Origin: Neobacillus bataviensis
Lineage (GTDB): Bacteria; Bacillota; Bacilli; Bacillales_B; DSM-18226
DNA: 64,000 nt
Direction of reading: 5' to 3'
NCBI RefSeq assembly: GCF_019969725.1
Contig: NZ_JAHXYW010000001.1
Location: 930,001 to 994,000, forward strand
Shown: one piece after another, positions 21,001-29,373 of the stretch
Numbering within the stretch: position 1 is the first letter of the stretch
How the letters are laid out: each line of letters starts with the position of its first letter
Notes under the pieces: generated by a model
What the model was told of the DNA's origin: nothing
Databases searched by the model: none
The model's input: the letters and a program-made list of their open reading frames with translations, nothing else
Translations under genes and position numbers: made by a program

Positions 21001-21596
21001 TCAAGCTCATGTAAAATATCATTTACCCGGTTAATATTGTCTTGTGTCTCGGCAAGCTTGACCTCGGCTTTTTTCTTTCGGTTTTTGTATTTTAAAACAC
21101 CTGCAGCTTCTTCAAATATTGTTCGGCGGTCTTCTGCTTTACTATTTAAGATTTCTTCTACTTTCCCTTGGCTTATAATGGAAAATGCTTCCCGTCCCAG
21201 CCCGGAATCCATAAACAAATCTATAATATCCTTCAAACGGCACGAGTGTTTATTAATAAAGAAGTCGCTTTCTCCTGAACGGGAGACTCTTCTTGTAACA
21301 CTTACTTCATTATAATCAACCGCTAATCCTTGATCTTGGTTGTCCAAGGTCAGCGTCACCTCAGCAAAATTAACAGCCTTTCTAGTATCACTTCCAGCAA
21401 ATATAATATCTTCCATTTTACTTCCGCGAAGTGATTTTGCTGACTGTTCCCCTAATACCCAGCGGATTGCATCTGTAATATTGCTTTTCCCGCTGCCATT
21501 AGGACCTACTACGGCCGTAACCCCAGGGACAAAATCCACACTGATGCGGTCAGCAAAAGATTTAAAGCCAATAATGTCCAACCGTTTTAAAAACAT
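18030..21596 (-). CDS. smc: chromosome partition protein Smc
   Basis: Smc is the condensin ATPase that with ScpA and ScpB compacts and aligns chromosome arms. Its 1188 residues agree with the family. The N-terminal head carries Walker A GPNGSGKSNITDAIRW (about residue 32). Two long coiled coils (about 170-500 and 675-1000) flank the hinge (about 510-660, around GIEGAVAELISAPKEYEIAM). The C-terminal head has the signature LGLLSGGERALTAIALLF and Walker B FCILDEVEAALDEANVHRF. It lies between rnc and ftsY, the standard order. Confidence 0.98.
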   Translation of the reverse strand: MFLKRLDIIGFKSFADRISVDFVPGVTAVVGPNGSGKSNITDAIRWVLGEQSAKSLRGSKMEDIIFAGSDTRKAVNFAEVTLTLDNQDQGLAVDYNEVSVTRRVSRSGESDFFINKHSCRLKDIIDLFMDSGLGREAFSIISQGKVEEILNSKAEDRRTIFEEAAGVLKYKNRKKKAEVKLAETQDNINRVNDILHELESQVEPLKIQASIAKDFLEKKEELEKFEVALTVYEIEDMHQKWGNLSKQLEEHQHEELKLSSELQVKEAKIVETRDQITALDESISDLQNVLLHASEELEKLEGRKEVLKERKKNAAQNKEQLEMNILELTDRISQLQNNRDSLAESVKLLGEQVKTLQTQLKEKQEKLQLFAENIDEKIESLKSEYIELLNDQAGAKNELKYIDQQLEQQDRKNSRLDAENEKYLQEREIAQSKKRKIQASLDELQKKLSEQVVAFREQQRKLDTVKNNYQKQEKTLYQAYQLLQQAKSKKDMLEEMEEDFSGFFQGVKEVLKARGKKLHGIEGAVAELISAPKEYEIAMETALGGALQHIVVDTEQNARAAIQYLKQHSFGRATFLPQSVVKGRPLSSAQMASIQNHPSLVGTAVSLIQFEQKYAEIFQNLLGNVVITRDLKGANELAKILQYRVRLVTLDGDIVNPGGSMTGGAVKQKTSSLLTRKGELDELKGKLVIMEEKTADLEKQVKSLKEDVQTAESDLEAMRKNGEELRLSEQSVKGDLREAEFEEKNINDRLAIYDLEKGQFSTEQTTLLTRKIELQSAMENYKVSIAELDGQIIRLTEQKTNDLTSKEALVTEINELKVEFAAKNEQFLNTKDRFANLNEDLAESRQKLAVFTEDLSLLTSEMTNSSSGEEQLETAAKRKQEDKAATLNLISTRRQERVQLQVSLEDLELEAKELKRIHKGLITVLKDEEVKLNRLDVELENRLAHLREEYLLSFEGAKEQYPLTVPVEEARKKVKLIKLAIEELGNINIGAIEEYERVSERYEFLNEQRTDLQEAKDTLFQVIEEMDTEMKRRFEQTFQGIREHFEPVFRALFGGGRADLVLTAPEDLLNTGVEIVAQPPGKKLQNLGLLSGGERALTAIALLFSILKVRPVPFCILDEVEAALDEANVHRFSQYLKRYSSETQFIVITHRKGTMEEADVLYGVTMQESGVSKLVSVRLDDTKELVKS

Positions 21597-21650
21597 TCCT
21601 TTTTCCTCCCTAAAATGCCCGGGATTACTCCTCTAAAACATTTGTCATAT

Positions 21651-22391
21651 CTAGGTTGTTTTCGTTTTAAGTACATCCAGCGCCATTTGAGCCGCATGCT
21701 GTTCCGCCTCTTTTTTGGATCTTCCCGTCCCTACCCCTAATTCTTCGCCATTTAAGGAAACCTTTGACACAAACTCTTTATTGTGAGCAGGTCCTTTTTC
21801 TTGTAGAACACGATATTCAATTACTCCTGAACCATCTCTTTGAATGAGTTCCTGTAATTGGCTCTTAAAATCCATCACATGAGAAAAAGCACCAGCATTT
21901 ATTTTTGGGAAAATAACTTTTTCAAGAAAATCTATGACTTTTTCAATTCCTTGGTCTAAATAAAGTGCGCCAATGAACGCTTCAAAGACATCGGCGAGAA
22001 GTGCCGGCCGCTCTCGTCCGCCCGTCATTTCTTCCCCTTTGCCGAGCAAAATTAATTTTCCAAATCCTAATTCATTCGCAAATGCTACGAGTGACGGCTC
22101 ACATACAATGGCCGCTCTTAGTTTGGTTAATTCTCCTTCTGTCATCATGGAATATTTCTTAAAAAGGAATTGTGATATTGTCAGTTCAAGTACAGCATCT
22201 CCCAAAAATTCGAGCCTTTCATTATCTTCAAAAGGCTTTCTGCGATGCTCATTCACATAGGATGAATGAGTAAAAGCTTGCTTTAATAATTTTTCATTTT
22301 CAAATTGAATTTCAATTATCTTTTGAAACTCTTTAAATTGACTTTCTTTTGCGCGATTGTCCATTTCTTTTTCTTTCCCATTTCTGCGCAT
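21651..22391 (-). CDS. rnc: ribonuclease III
   Basis: RNase III cleaves double-stranded RNA, including rRNA precursors and, in Bacillus, scRNA. An in-frame ATG at 22409 lies within the Shine-Dalgarno region; ATG 22391, with GGTGGAG five bases upstream, gives 246 residues. The catalytic signature [20 protein letters not shown] lies near residue 60, followed by [18 protein letters not shown] (about 130). The C-terminal dsRNA-binding domain ends with [19 protein letters not shown]. It lies downstream of acpP, behind two hairpins. Confidence 0.96.
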   Translation of the reverse strand: MRRNGKEKEMDNRAKESQFKEFQKIIEIQFENEKLLKQAFTHSSYVNEHRRKPFEDNERLEFLGDAVLELTISQFLFKKYSMMTEGELTKLRAAIVCEPSLVAFANELGFGKLILLGKGEEMTGGRERPALLADVFEAFIGALYLDQGIEKVIDFLEKVIFPKINAGAFSHVMDFKSQLQELIQRDGSGVIEYRVLQEKGPAHNKEFVSKVSLNGEELGVGTGRSKKEAEQHAAQMALDVLKTKTT

Positions 22392-22468
22392 AAGTTCTCC
22401 ACCTTGCATTTAATTTACACATGACTATAATACTGAGTTTAAAAAAATTTTGATAAAAACGCAAAGAA

Positions 22469-22497
22469 ACTTGGCAGCACTAATGGAACTGCCAAGT
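22469..22497 (-). terminator. second hairpin downstream of acpP, likely terminator
   Basis: A perfect nine-base stem ACTTGGCAG / CTGCCAAGT with an 11-base loop is followed on the minus strand by TTCTTTGCGTTTTTATC. It lies between acpP and rnc. The T-tract is interrupted, so partial read-through into rnc-smc is likely. Confidence 0.6.
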
Positions 22498-22512
22498 TCT
22501 ATTCTACAGAAT

Positions 22513-22538
22513 AAAGCCCCGTTTGAAAACGGAGCTTT
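22513..22538 (-). terminator. first hairpin downstream of acpP
   Basis: AAAGCTCCGTTT pairs with AAACGGGGCTTT, with one G-U pair and a two-base loop, 17 bases after the acpP stop. The following bases on the minus strand are ATTCTGT, not a proper T run, so it may act as a weak terminator or a 3' stabilising hairpin for the abundant acpP message. Confidence 0.5.
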
Positions 22539-22555
22539 GTGAATAATTCCAACGA

Positions 22556-22789
22556 TTACTTCGTGCTATTTATGTAATTAACAGCATCACCAACAGTGCT
22601 GATTTTTTCAGCATCATCGTCAGAAATTTCCATATCGAACTCATCCTCTAATTCCATTACTAGTTCAACTACGTCAAGGGAATCAGCGCCAAGATCATCT
22701 TTAAATGAAGCTTCAAGCGTAACTTGAGACTCATCAACACCTAAACGGTCAACGATGATTTTTGTAACACGTTCTAATACCTCTGCCAT
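22556..22789 (-). CDS. acpP: acyl carrier protein
   Basis: ACP carries growing acyl chains on a 4'-phosphopantetheine arm attached to Ser in [19 protein letters not shown] (Ser about residue 37). The 77 residues and high acidic content are normal. Strong Shine-Dalgarno AGGGGAGGTGA precedes the ATG. It follows fabG after a 214-base gap that contains a palindromic repeat and a TATAAT box, so it probably has its own promoter in addition to the fapR operon promoter. Confidence 0.98.
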   Translation of the reverse strand: MAEVLERVTKIIVDRLGVDESQVTLEASFKDDLGADSLDVVELVMELEDEFDMEISDDDAEKISTVGDAVNYINSTK

Positions 22790-22812
22790 GCTCGTTCACC
22801 TCCCCTCAAGCT

Positions 22813-22841
22813 ATTATAGAGTATTTCTTTCAAATAATAAA
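22813..22841 (-). promoter_or_regulatory. probable acpP promoter
   Basis: A perfect TATAAT (22813-22818 on the minus strand) lies 23 bases before the acpP start codon. The box 17 bases upstream is TTTATT, a weak -35, so the call rests mainly on the -10. Position is consistent with a separate acpP promoter downstream of the repeat. Confidence 0.45.
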
Positions 22842-22877
22842 TGAAGAAATAATAAAAATGCACATTAACTTTGAGAA

Positions 22878-22999
22878 ATGTCCAGCACCAGCGCCTAGGG
22901 GCTCGAGGTCATAAGCCAATCCGTCGAAAAGGTTAAAAAGCAACCTTTCCGCCGGCTCGTCTTATGCTTGTCGCCCCTGGACAAGGCGCTTCCGCTTTT
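22878..22999. repeat. long palindromic repeat (family B, full form)
   Basis: About 120 bases fold as one long imperfect hairpin. Outer arms are AAGCGGAAGCGCCTTGTCCA and GGCGCTGGTGCTGGAC on the minus strand, then GGGGC/GCCCC, CATAAG/CTTATG, and a central stem AAAGGTTG...AACCTTT. It abuts the fabG stop with only a few bases between. A miniature copy with matching ends and inner words lies at 11571-11634. I recall similar sequences between genes in many Bacillus-group genomes. Confidence 0.8.
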
Positions 23000-23003
23000 C
23001 TGT

Positions 23004-23747
23004 TTACATTACCATGCCACCATCAACGTGGAAGGTCTGCCCTGTGATATAGGATGAATCATCAGAAGCAAGGAATGCCGTGATTTTTGCGATATCTTTC
23101 GGCTCACCTAATCTTGCTAACGGAATCTGTTTTAGCATTTCGGTTTTTACTTCTTCTGACAATTTGTCTGTCATATCAGTGGTGATAAATCCTGGGGCAA
23201 TCGCGTTAACGGTAATATTTCGTGTCGCAAGTTCTTTGGCTGTCGTTTTCGTTAAACCAATGACACCCGCTTTGGCAGCTACATAGTTTGCCTGACCTGG
23301 GTTTCCGCTTACGCCGACAATGGAAGCAATATTGATAATACGGCCCACTCTTTGTTTCATCATTTGTCTCGTTACGGCTTTCGTTACTAAGAAGACGCCT
23401 TTAAGGTTGATATTAATGACATCATCCCATTCTTCTTCTTTCATTCTCATTAATAAATTATCTTTTGTAATTCCAGCATTATTAACAAGAATATCAAGCT
23501 TCCCAAAACGATCAATGGTCGCTTTCACCATTTCTGCAACTTCTTCTGTATTTGAGACATCGCATCTTACAGCAAATGCATCTAGGCCAAGTGCTTTGAT
23601 TTCATCCACGACTTCATTCGCTTTTGCTTCACTTCCAGCAAAATTAACAGCGACATTGGCTCCCTGCCTTGCTAGTTCAAGCGCAATTTCCCTGCCTATT
23701 CCTCTTGATGCACCAGTTACAAGGGCTGCTTTACCTGTTAAATTCAT
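23004..23747 (-). CDS. fabG: 3-oxoacyl-[acyl-carrier-protein] reductase
   Basis: FabG performs the NADPH-dependent first reduction of fatty-acid elongation. It is a short-chain dehydrogenase of 247 residues. The nucleotide motif is [16 protein letters not shown] (about residue 10), followed by [16 protein letters not shown] (about 87), catalytic Ser in [18 protein letters not shown], and the YVAAK pair (Tyr about 152, Lys about 156). The C-terminal [14 protein letters not shown] is typical. Its ATG overlaps the fabD stop (ATGA). Confidence 0.98.
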   Translation of the reverse strand: MNLTGKAALVTGASRGIGREIALELARQGANVAVNFAGSEAKANEVVDEIKALGLDAFAVRCDVSNTEEVAEMVKATIDRFGKLDILVNNAGITKDNLLMRMKEEEWDDVININLKGVFLVTKAVTRQMMKQRVGRIINIASIVGVSGNPGQANYVAAKAGVIGLTKTTAKELATRNITVNAIAPGFITTDMTDKLSEEVKTEMLKQIPLARLGEPKDIAKITAFLASDDSSYITGQTFHVDGGMVM

Positions 23748-24691
23748 AGCTTTTCCTCCTTTAATGCGTCGATAACGGACTGACAGGTTTCCTCATCAGA
23801 AACAGAATAGGTTTTAACGCTGCGATTAATCTTTTTGATTAAGCCAGACAGCACTTTGCCCGGTCCAATTTCGATAAAGGTATCCACACCTAACTCAATC
23901 ATTTTTTCAACCGAATCCTCCCATAATACTGGAGAATAAAGCTGCTCTATTAATTTTTCCTTTATTTCAGCAGAGTCGCTCATTACGTCTGCAGAAACAT
24001 TGGCTACGACTGGAATTTCTGCATTCTTCATATTCAGACTGTCTAAAACAGCACGCAATTCACTGGAAGCAGGCTTCATGAGAGAAGAATGGAACGGTCC
24101 GCTAACTTCAAGCGGAATGACGCGTTTTGCTCCGGCCTGCTTCGCTTTTTCACCGGCAAGCTCAACACCTTTTGACGAACCGGAAATGACGATTTGACCT
24201 GGGCAGTTAAGATTGGCAAGGGAAACAGGAAAACCTGAATCATCCACTGCTTTTGTCACTTCAGCAAGTTTTTCACGGTCTAAGCCAAGAACAGCTGCCA
24301 TTGTTCCTTCACCATTTGGAACTGCCTTTTCCATATACTCTCCTCGTTTACGGACAGCATAAACACCTTCCTCAAAAGTTAAGGCGCCCGCAGCAACAAG
24401 GGCCGTATATTCTCCTAAGCTGTGACCAGCAACAAAATCAGCCTGAATTCCTGATTTTTGAAAGAAATTTAACAGTGCAATACTCGTTGTAAGTAAAGCT
24501 GGCTGAGCATTTGTTGTTTTCGTCAGCTCCTCTTGGGGACCTTCAAAAATGAGGCTGCTTAGGCTGCTTTGTAATCTTTCATCTGCCTTTTTAAAATAAT
24601 CCATCACTTCTGGATGCTCATTTGCAAGCTTTTGACCCATTCCAACGACTTGTGACCCCTGTCCGGGAAAAACAAATGCAATTTTACTCAT
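23744..24691 (-). CDS. fabD: malonyl-CoA--acyl carrier protein transacylase
   Basis: FabD transfers malonyl groups from CoA to ACP. The 315 residues include [16 protein letters not shown] (about residue 8), the nucleophile Ser in [18 protein letters not shown] (about residue 92), the Arg in VRKRGEYME, and the catalytic His in [13 protein letters not shown] (about 200). It overlaps fabG by four bases and follows plsX by 14, forming fapR-plsX-fabD-fabG. Confidence 0.97.
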   Translation of the reverse strand: MSKIAFVFPGQGSQVVGMGQKLANEHPEVMDYFKKADERLQSSLSSLIFEGPQEELTKTTNAQPALLTTSIALLNFFQKSGIQADFVAGHSLGEYTALVAAGALTFEEGVYAVRKRGEYMEKAVPNGEGTMAAVLGLDREKLAEVTKAVDDSGFPVSLANLNCPGQIVISGSSKGVELAGEKAKQAGAKRVIPLEVSGPFHSSLMKPASSELRAVLDSLNMKNAEIPVVANVSADVMSDSAEIKEKLIEQLYSPVLWEDSVEKMIELGVDTFIEIGPGKVLSGLIKKINRSVKTYSVSDEETCQSVIDALKEEKL

Positions 24692-24705
24692 CTTAACACT
24701 CCTTA

Positions 24706-25710
24706 CTAGAGTTCAATTTTGGAAGTATTCGTTTCTTCTACTGTTTTTTGAATTTGTTCGATGACATCTTTTTCGACCATTTCCCGTGTTTGCCGAATGG
24801 CGCTGAAAATGGACTGAGCATTAGAGGAACCATGAGCTTTAATAACTGGAGCCTTTAACCCAAATAGGGCCGCTCCCCCATACTCCGAATAGTCCAATTT
24901 ATTTTTCAATGTCATTAAGTTTGGCTTTAAAACAGCTGCAGCAAGTTTACTTGTAAAACTGCTCATTAAGGCTGTTTTTAACATTTTAAACATCGATAGG
25001 GCTGTACCTTCAATGGTTTTTAACACCATATTCCCAGTAAAACCGTCGGTCACCACGACATCGGCAACACCATCAAGTAAATCCCGTGCCTCCACATTGC
25101 CGACAAAATTTAAATTTGTATTTTTTAAAAGGTCAAATGTATTCCTTGTCAATTCATTTCCCTTTTTTTCTTCTGTTCCAATATTCAAAAGCCCTACTCT
25201 AGGGTTTGTAATGCCCCTTACCTTTTCACTATAAATCGAACCCATGATGGCATTTTGCAATAAATGTTCTGGTTTAGCATCGGCATTTGCCCCAACGTCA
25301 AGCAGGAGAAAACCTTCGCCGCCGATTGTTGGAAGCGTTGGAGCCAAGGCAGGACGATCAATTCCTTCAATTCTTCCAACAACGAACAAGCCTGCAGCCA
25401 TAAGTGCACCCGTATTTCCTGCTGAAATACAAGCATCAGCATCACCGTCTGTCACTAACTGCGCAGCAAGGACCATGGAGGCATTTTTTTTGCGTCGAAC
25501 CGCCCTAACGGGTTCATCAGTTCCGAGAATAACTTCGGTTGTATGTAATATGGAAATTCTGTCATGGTTTGTTAATGTTTCTTTAATTTTATTTTCATCG
25601 CCCACAAGGGTAATATGTATATCAGGATAGCTATTGACAGCCTTCATCGCCCCTAAGACAATTTCTTTTGGAGCATGGTCACCGCCCATGGCATCGATTG
25701 ATAGTTTCAT
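24706..25710 (-). CDS. plsX: phosphate acyltransferase PlsX
   Basis: PlsX makes acyl-phosphate from acyl-ACP for the first step of phospholipid synthesis and associates peripherally with the membrane. An upstream ATG at 25719 abuts the AAAGGA Shine-Dalgarno; ATG 25710 at eight bases gives [20 protein letters not shown] and 334 residues, as expected. Other blocks: [39 protein letters not shown], and [20 protein letters not shown]. It starts 12 bases after fapR. Confidence 0.97.
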   Translation of the reverse strand: MKLSIDAMGGDHAPKEIVLGAMKAVNSYPDIHITLVGDENKIKETLTNHDRISILHTTEVILGTDEPVRAVRRKKNASMVLAAQLVTDGDADACISAGNTGALMAAGLFVVGRIEGIDRPALAPTLPTIGGEGFLLLDVGANADAKPEHLLQNAIMGSIYSEKVRGITNPRVGLLNIGTEEKKGNELTRNTFDLLKNTNLNFVGNVEARDLLDGVADVVVTDGFTGNMVLKTIEGTALSMFKMLKTALMSSFTSKLAAAVLKPNLMTLKNKLDYSEYGGAALFGLKAPVIKAHGSSNAQSIFSAIRQTREMVEKDVIEQIQKTVEETNTSKIEL

Positions 25711-25722
25711 TGGTCTCATCCT

Positions 25723-26289
25723 TTAATGATTTTTCGAACGGTACATTTCAAAGTTTCCGGTAAATACCAGTTCATTATTCACAAAACTTGTCACTTCGAC
25801 ATATGTTCTGAGAGCATTTTCATCGATTTTGATCACTCTTGCTTTGGCAATCACTCGTTCATTCAATTTTACCGATCGATTGAAATGAATATTAGCTTTT
25901 GCAGTCAAAGCCAGTTCATCATTTATTACAGCTACCGCTAATGAATTTGCCTGGGCAAAAACATGATGTCCGCGAGCAATTTTATTCCGCTGAAAAACAT
26001 GTTCTTCTTTCACATCAAAAATTGAAATCGCACTTTGGTCTAATTCAATATCGATAATTTCACCAATGACTTCTTCAATAGGCAGAGAGCGGACTTCATC
26101 GTCAAATCTTTTTTCAGCTACTGTTTTAATCCGTTCACGAAGCTCCGGAATGGATAATTCCAACCGATCCAGACGAATTGTTTGCACACTTACTTGAAAT
26201 TTTTCAGCGAGTTCCTCGTCTGTAATAAAAGGATTATCATTAATGGTTGAGATTAACAATTGTTGGCGCTCTTTTTTGGTTCTTCGCAT
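25723..26289 (-). CDS. fapR: malonyl-CoA-responsive fatty-acid and phospholipid repressor FapR
   Basis: FapR represses fatty-acid and phospholipid genes until malonyl-CoA binds it. The ATG at 26289 gives [20 protein letters not shown], 188 residues, the same as B. subtilis; the Shine-Dalgarno (GTGTGG) is weak. The N-terminal DeoR-like helix-turn-helix is [20 protein letters not shown] (about residues 22-41), followed by the linker [16 protein letters not shown]. The hotdog effector domain (about 75-188) contains [19 protein letters not shown] FapR-type operator overlaps its own promoter, indicating autoregulation. Confidence 0.97.
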   Translation of the reverse strand: MRRTKKERQQLLISTINDNPFITDEELAEKFQVSVQTIRLDRLELSIPELRERIKTVAEKRFDDEVRSLPIEEVIGEIIDIELDQSAISIFDVKEEHVFQRNKIARGHHVFAQANSLAVAVINDELALTAKANIHFNRSVKLNERVIAKARVIKIDENALRTYVEVTSFVNNELVFTGNFEMYRSKNH

Positions 26290-26312
26290 AATTTTCCACA
26301 CCGTCCGAAATC

Positions 26313-26329
26313 TTATGACTAGGTACTAA
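26313..26329. promoter_or_regulatory. FapR operator
   Basis: On the minus strand TTAGTACCTAGTCATAA matches the 17-base FapR recognition element known from B. subtilis (consensus with TTAGTA on the left and an imperfect repeat on the right). It lies directly downstream of the fapR -10 box, where binding would block transcription initiation. Confidence 0.8.
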
Positions 26330-26333
26330 GAGT

Positions 26334-26362
26334 AGTATAAAATTTAAAAAAGCAGATTGCAA
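26334..26362 (-). promoter_or_regulatory. sigma-A promoter of fapR-plsX-fabD-fabG
   Basis: On the minus strand TTGCAA (26357-26362) and TATACT (26334-26339) are separated by exactly 17 bases. The -35 box lies inside the downstream arm of the recG terminator stem. The FapR operator follows at the expected transcription start. Confidence 0.8.
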
Positions 26363-26389
26363 GGATAAGTTTTCTTCCTTGCTATCTGC
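26346..26389 (-). terminator. terminator of recG
   Basis: GCAGAT-A-GCAAGGA pairs with TCCTTGC-A-ATCTGC, leaving one internal mismatch, a ten-base loop (26352-26389) and a following T6 run on the minus strand. It ends recG 41 bases after the stop codon and shares sequence with the fapR -35 element. Confidence 0.85.
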
Positions 26390-26430
26390 CTTCTCCCCTT
26401 AACATTGCATTTTTCAAGCGAAAATATTTA

Positions 26431-28479
26431 TTAATCTAACTTTTCTCCTTCTAAAACTCCTGAAAATTCAAGCTGATTTCTTAAGTATTCGTATTCATCA
26501 GAAGTCCAAAAGCTTTTCGACTGAATCAGCATTGCAGCATCATTTCTTGCTGTTTCAAGGGCGCGGTAATCATGAACCATATCTGCCACCTTGAATTCCG
26601 GCACGCCGCTTTGTTTTCTGCCAAAAAAATCTCCTGGTCCTCTAAGTTCTAAATCCTTTTCACTTAGAACAAAGCCATCGTTCGTCTCTGTCATAATCCG
26701 CATTCTCTCTTGGCCTACTTCTGATTTAGGACTCGCCAGCAGGATACAATAGGATTGATTGCTTCCCCGGCCGACACGGCCGCGCAATTGGTGTAGCTGT
26801 GAAAGGCCAAATCTTTCCGCATCATAAATAACCATCATGGTTGCATTCGGTACATTAACCCCCACTTCCACAACCGTTGTCGATACTAAGATTTGAACTT
26901 CATTTGCACTGAACGCTTTCATGACTGAATCCTTATCATCCGAACTCAATCGTCCATGCATCAGACCCACTTTATACCGATTTTGAAAATAGTGGCTTAA
27001 AGTGGTATGCACATCAATTGCATTTTGCACATCAAGCTTTTCCGATTCTTCAATAAGCGGGCAAATGACATACGCCTGGTGCCCACTAACTAATTCTTTT
27101 TCTACAAACCCAAGAACACGTTCCAGCATTTCAGGTTTTGCCCAGTACGTTTCAATTGTTTTTCTGCCCGCTGGCATCTCATCGATGATACTAACATCCA
27201 TTTCGCCAAATACCGTGATCGCCAATGTCCGGGGAATTGGTGTAGCTGTCATAAATAAGACGTCGGGGTTTTCGCCTTTTTCCCGTAATACCCGTCGCTG
27301 CTCAACACCAAAGCGATGCTGCTCATCGGTTATCACGAATCCTAATCTTTGAAAGGATACTTCGTCCTGAATCAAGGCATGTGTACCAATTAAAATATCA
27401 ATTTTTCCTGCCGCTAATTCCTGAAGAATCTCTTTTCTCCGCTTTCCCTTTACTGAACTTGTTAAAAGCTCGCACCTGACTTCAAAGGGTTCAAGCAGAT
27501 TTTTTAAAGATTCTGCATGCTGCTCCGCCAAGATTTCAGTCGGAACCATTAAAGCTCCTTGGAACCCCGCTGTCACACTTGCATAAAGACCTATGGCCGC
27601 AACGACCGTTTTCCCTGAGCCAACATCTCCTTGAAGTAAACGGTTCATCCTATATGGAGATTTCAGGTCCTGGATAATATCATTCACCACTCGTTTTTGA
27701 GCATTCGTCAGTGGAAAAGGAAGCTCTTTGATAAATTCCTTCAATTTGTTTAAATCATAGTCTTGAACAATACCAGGTGAATGCTCTCGTTCAAACTTTC
27801 TTAACGCTTGCATTTTTAATTGAAACAAGAGAAATTCCTCATAAACAAAGCGGCGCCTTGCCTGTTTGACTTCTTCAGGATTTGAAGGAAAATGCATGGC
27901 TTTTATCGCGTCTCTTTTGGTTAAGAGCCGATATTTTTGGATAATAAAAACTGGTAGTGTTTCCTTTACCAGGCCTCCGTATTGTTGAAAGGCTAAGCTA
28001 ATAAATTTTCGAATCCCTTTTGTTGTTAATTTTCCTCTTAATGAATAAACAGGTTCAAAATCATTGTGTTTGGCATTTGGTCCTGCCTGCATTTCACTTG
28101 CTGTAATGGTTTGCCTGTGAGCATCCCATTTACCAGTTACGGTTATCGTTTCGTTCATGACAATTTTATTTTTTAAATAGGGCTGGTTAAAAAAAACTAC
28201 TTTAATCAGATAGGAACCTACGAAGAGCCGAATCGTCAGCTTTGACTTTTTTCTGCCATAATAGTTAAGAGAAGGCTCGCTATGAACCTTCCCTTCGACT
28301 GTGACCTTCTCATCATGCTGTACTTCTGTCAGTTCTTTTAGCGAATAATCTTCATAACGATATGGAAAATATTCTAATAAGTCATTAATTGTAAAGATTT
28401 TCATTTCCGAAAAAATTTCAGCCGTTTCCTCACCAATTCCCTTTAAGACCGTGATTGATTGGTTAAGATTTGGATTCAT
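26431..28479 (-). CDS. recG: ATP-dependent DNA helicase RecG
   Basis: RecG remodels stalled replication forks and branched DNA. The ATG at 28479 gives 682 residues, exactly the B. subtilis length; an in-frame TTG at 28500 is less likely, and neither has a good Shine-Dalgarno. The N-terminal wedge/OB domain precedes the helicase motifs: Walker A LLQGDVGSGKTVVAAIGLY (about residue 285), DEQHRFGVEQR (about 390), FMTATPIPRTLAITVFGEMD, and motif VI QLHQLRGRVGRGSNQSYCIL. Its start overlaps the sdaAA stop by 17 bases, suggesting coupled translation. Confidence 0.97.
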   Translation of the reverse strand: MNPNLNQSITVLKGIGEETAEIFSEMKIFTINDLLEYFPYRYEDYSLKELTEVQHDEKVTVEGKVHSEPSLNYYGRKKSKLTIRLFVGSYLIKVVFFNQPYLKNKIVMNETITVTGKWDAHRQTITASEMQAGPNAKHNDFEPVYSLRGKLTTKGIRKFISLAFQQYGGLVKETLPVFIIQKYRLLTKRDAIKAMHFPSNPEEVKQARRRFVYEEFLLFQLKMQALRKFEREHSPGIVQDYDLNKLKEFIKELPFPLTNAQKRVVNDIIQDLKSPYRMNRLLQGDVGSGKTVVAAIGLYASVTAGFQGALMVPTEILAEQHAESLKNLLEPFEVRCELLTSSVKGKRRKEILQELAAGKIDILIGTHALIQDEVSFQRLGFVITDEQHRFGVEQRRVLREKGENPDVLFMTATPIPRTLAITVFGEMDVSIIDEMPAGRKTIETYWAKPEMLERVLGFVEKELVSGHQAYVICPLIEESEKLDVQNAIDVHTTLSHYFQNRYKVGLMHGRLSSDDKDSVMKAFSANEVQILVSTTVVEVGVNVPNATMMVIYDAERFGLSQLHQLRGRVGRGSNQSYCILLASPKSEVGQERMRIMTETNDGFVLSEKDLELRGPGDFFGRKQSGVPEFKVADMVHDYRALETARNDAAMLIQSKSFWTSDEYEYLRNQLEFSGVLEGEKLD

Positions 28480-29359
28480 TATTAACAAGCGGTATCCCAA
28501 AGATTTTTGCTTCTAGAGCTCTACCTGTAGGTGTAGCCGCCAACCCTCCTTGAGCTGTTTCTCTTAATGACGATGGCATCGATTGGCCAATTTTGAACAT
28601 AGCGTCAATTACTTCATCACAAGGGATGCGACTTGTAATTCCTGCAAGCGCCATATCTGCTGCAACCATTGCATTGGCAGCCCCCATAGCATTTCGCTTC
28701 ACACAAGGGACCTCAACAAGTCCGGCAACCGGATCACATACTAATCCAAGCATGTTTTTTAACGTAATGGCCATTGCCTCTGCACATTGCTGTGGTGTCC
28801 CTCCGGCCATTTCAACAATAGCTGCTGCCGCCATCCCTGATGCTGAACCTACTTCGGCTTGACAGCCTCCCGCAGCACCGGATATTGATGCATTATTGGC
28901 GACTACAAAGCCAAAGGCACCGGATGTAAACAAAAACGATATCATTTGCTCTCTTGTTGGGTTCAGCTTTTTCTTGACCGCGAACAATGTACCTGGAACC
29001 ACCCCTGCTGAGCCAGCTGTAGGTGTAGCACAAATTGTTCCCATTGCTGCATTGACTTCATTCGTTGCAACCGCTTTACTCACGGCATCGAGAATGGTAT
29101 CCCCCGTTAAAAAGTTGCCTTTTTCAATATATTTCTGCAGGAGAACCGCATCTCCGCCTGTTAACCCTGAATGAGAGGTAACACCCTTTAACCCTTTTTC
29201 AACGGCCTCTTCCATGACGGTAAGATTTCTATCCATAAGGGCGAGCACTTCTTCTCTTGTCCTGCCGGTAACGGTTACTTCTTGCTCGATCATGATTTCT
29301 GAGATTTTTTTATTTTGACTGTTAGCCATTTCTACTAATTCAGCGACATTTCGAAACAT
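28463..29359 (-). CDS. sdaAA: L-serine dehydratase, iron-sulfur-dependent, alpha subunit
   Basis: With SdaAB this enzyme deaminates L-serine to pyruvate and ammonia using an oxygen-sensitive [4Fe-4S] cluster. The 298 residues contain the cluster-ligand region CDPVAGLVEVPCVKRNAMGA (about residues 205-224), TSHSGLTGGDAVLLQKYI, and GTICATPTAGSAGVVPGTLF. The glycine- and alanine-rich block SGAAGGCQAEVGSASGMAAA lies in the middle. It is 14 bases downstream of sdaAB and overlaps recG. Confidence 0.96.
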   Translation of the reverse strand: MFRNVAELVEMANSQNKKISEIMIEQEVTVTGRTREEVLALMDRNLTVMEEAVEKGLKGVTSHSGLTGGDAVLLQKYIEKGNFLTGDTILDAVSKAVATNEVNAAMGTICATPTAGSAGVVPGTLFAVKKKLNPTREQMISFLFTSGAFGFVVANNASISGAAGGCQAEVGSASGMAAAAIVEMAGGTPQQCAEAMAITLKNMLGLVCDPVAGLVEVPCVKRNAMGAANAMVAADMALAGITSRIPCDEVIDAMFKIGQSMPSSLRETAQGGLAATPTGRALEAKIFGIPLVNNESKS

Positions 29360-29373
29360 AGTTTTTTCCCCCC

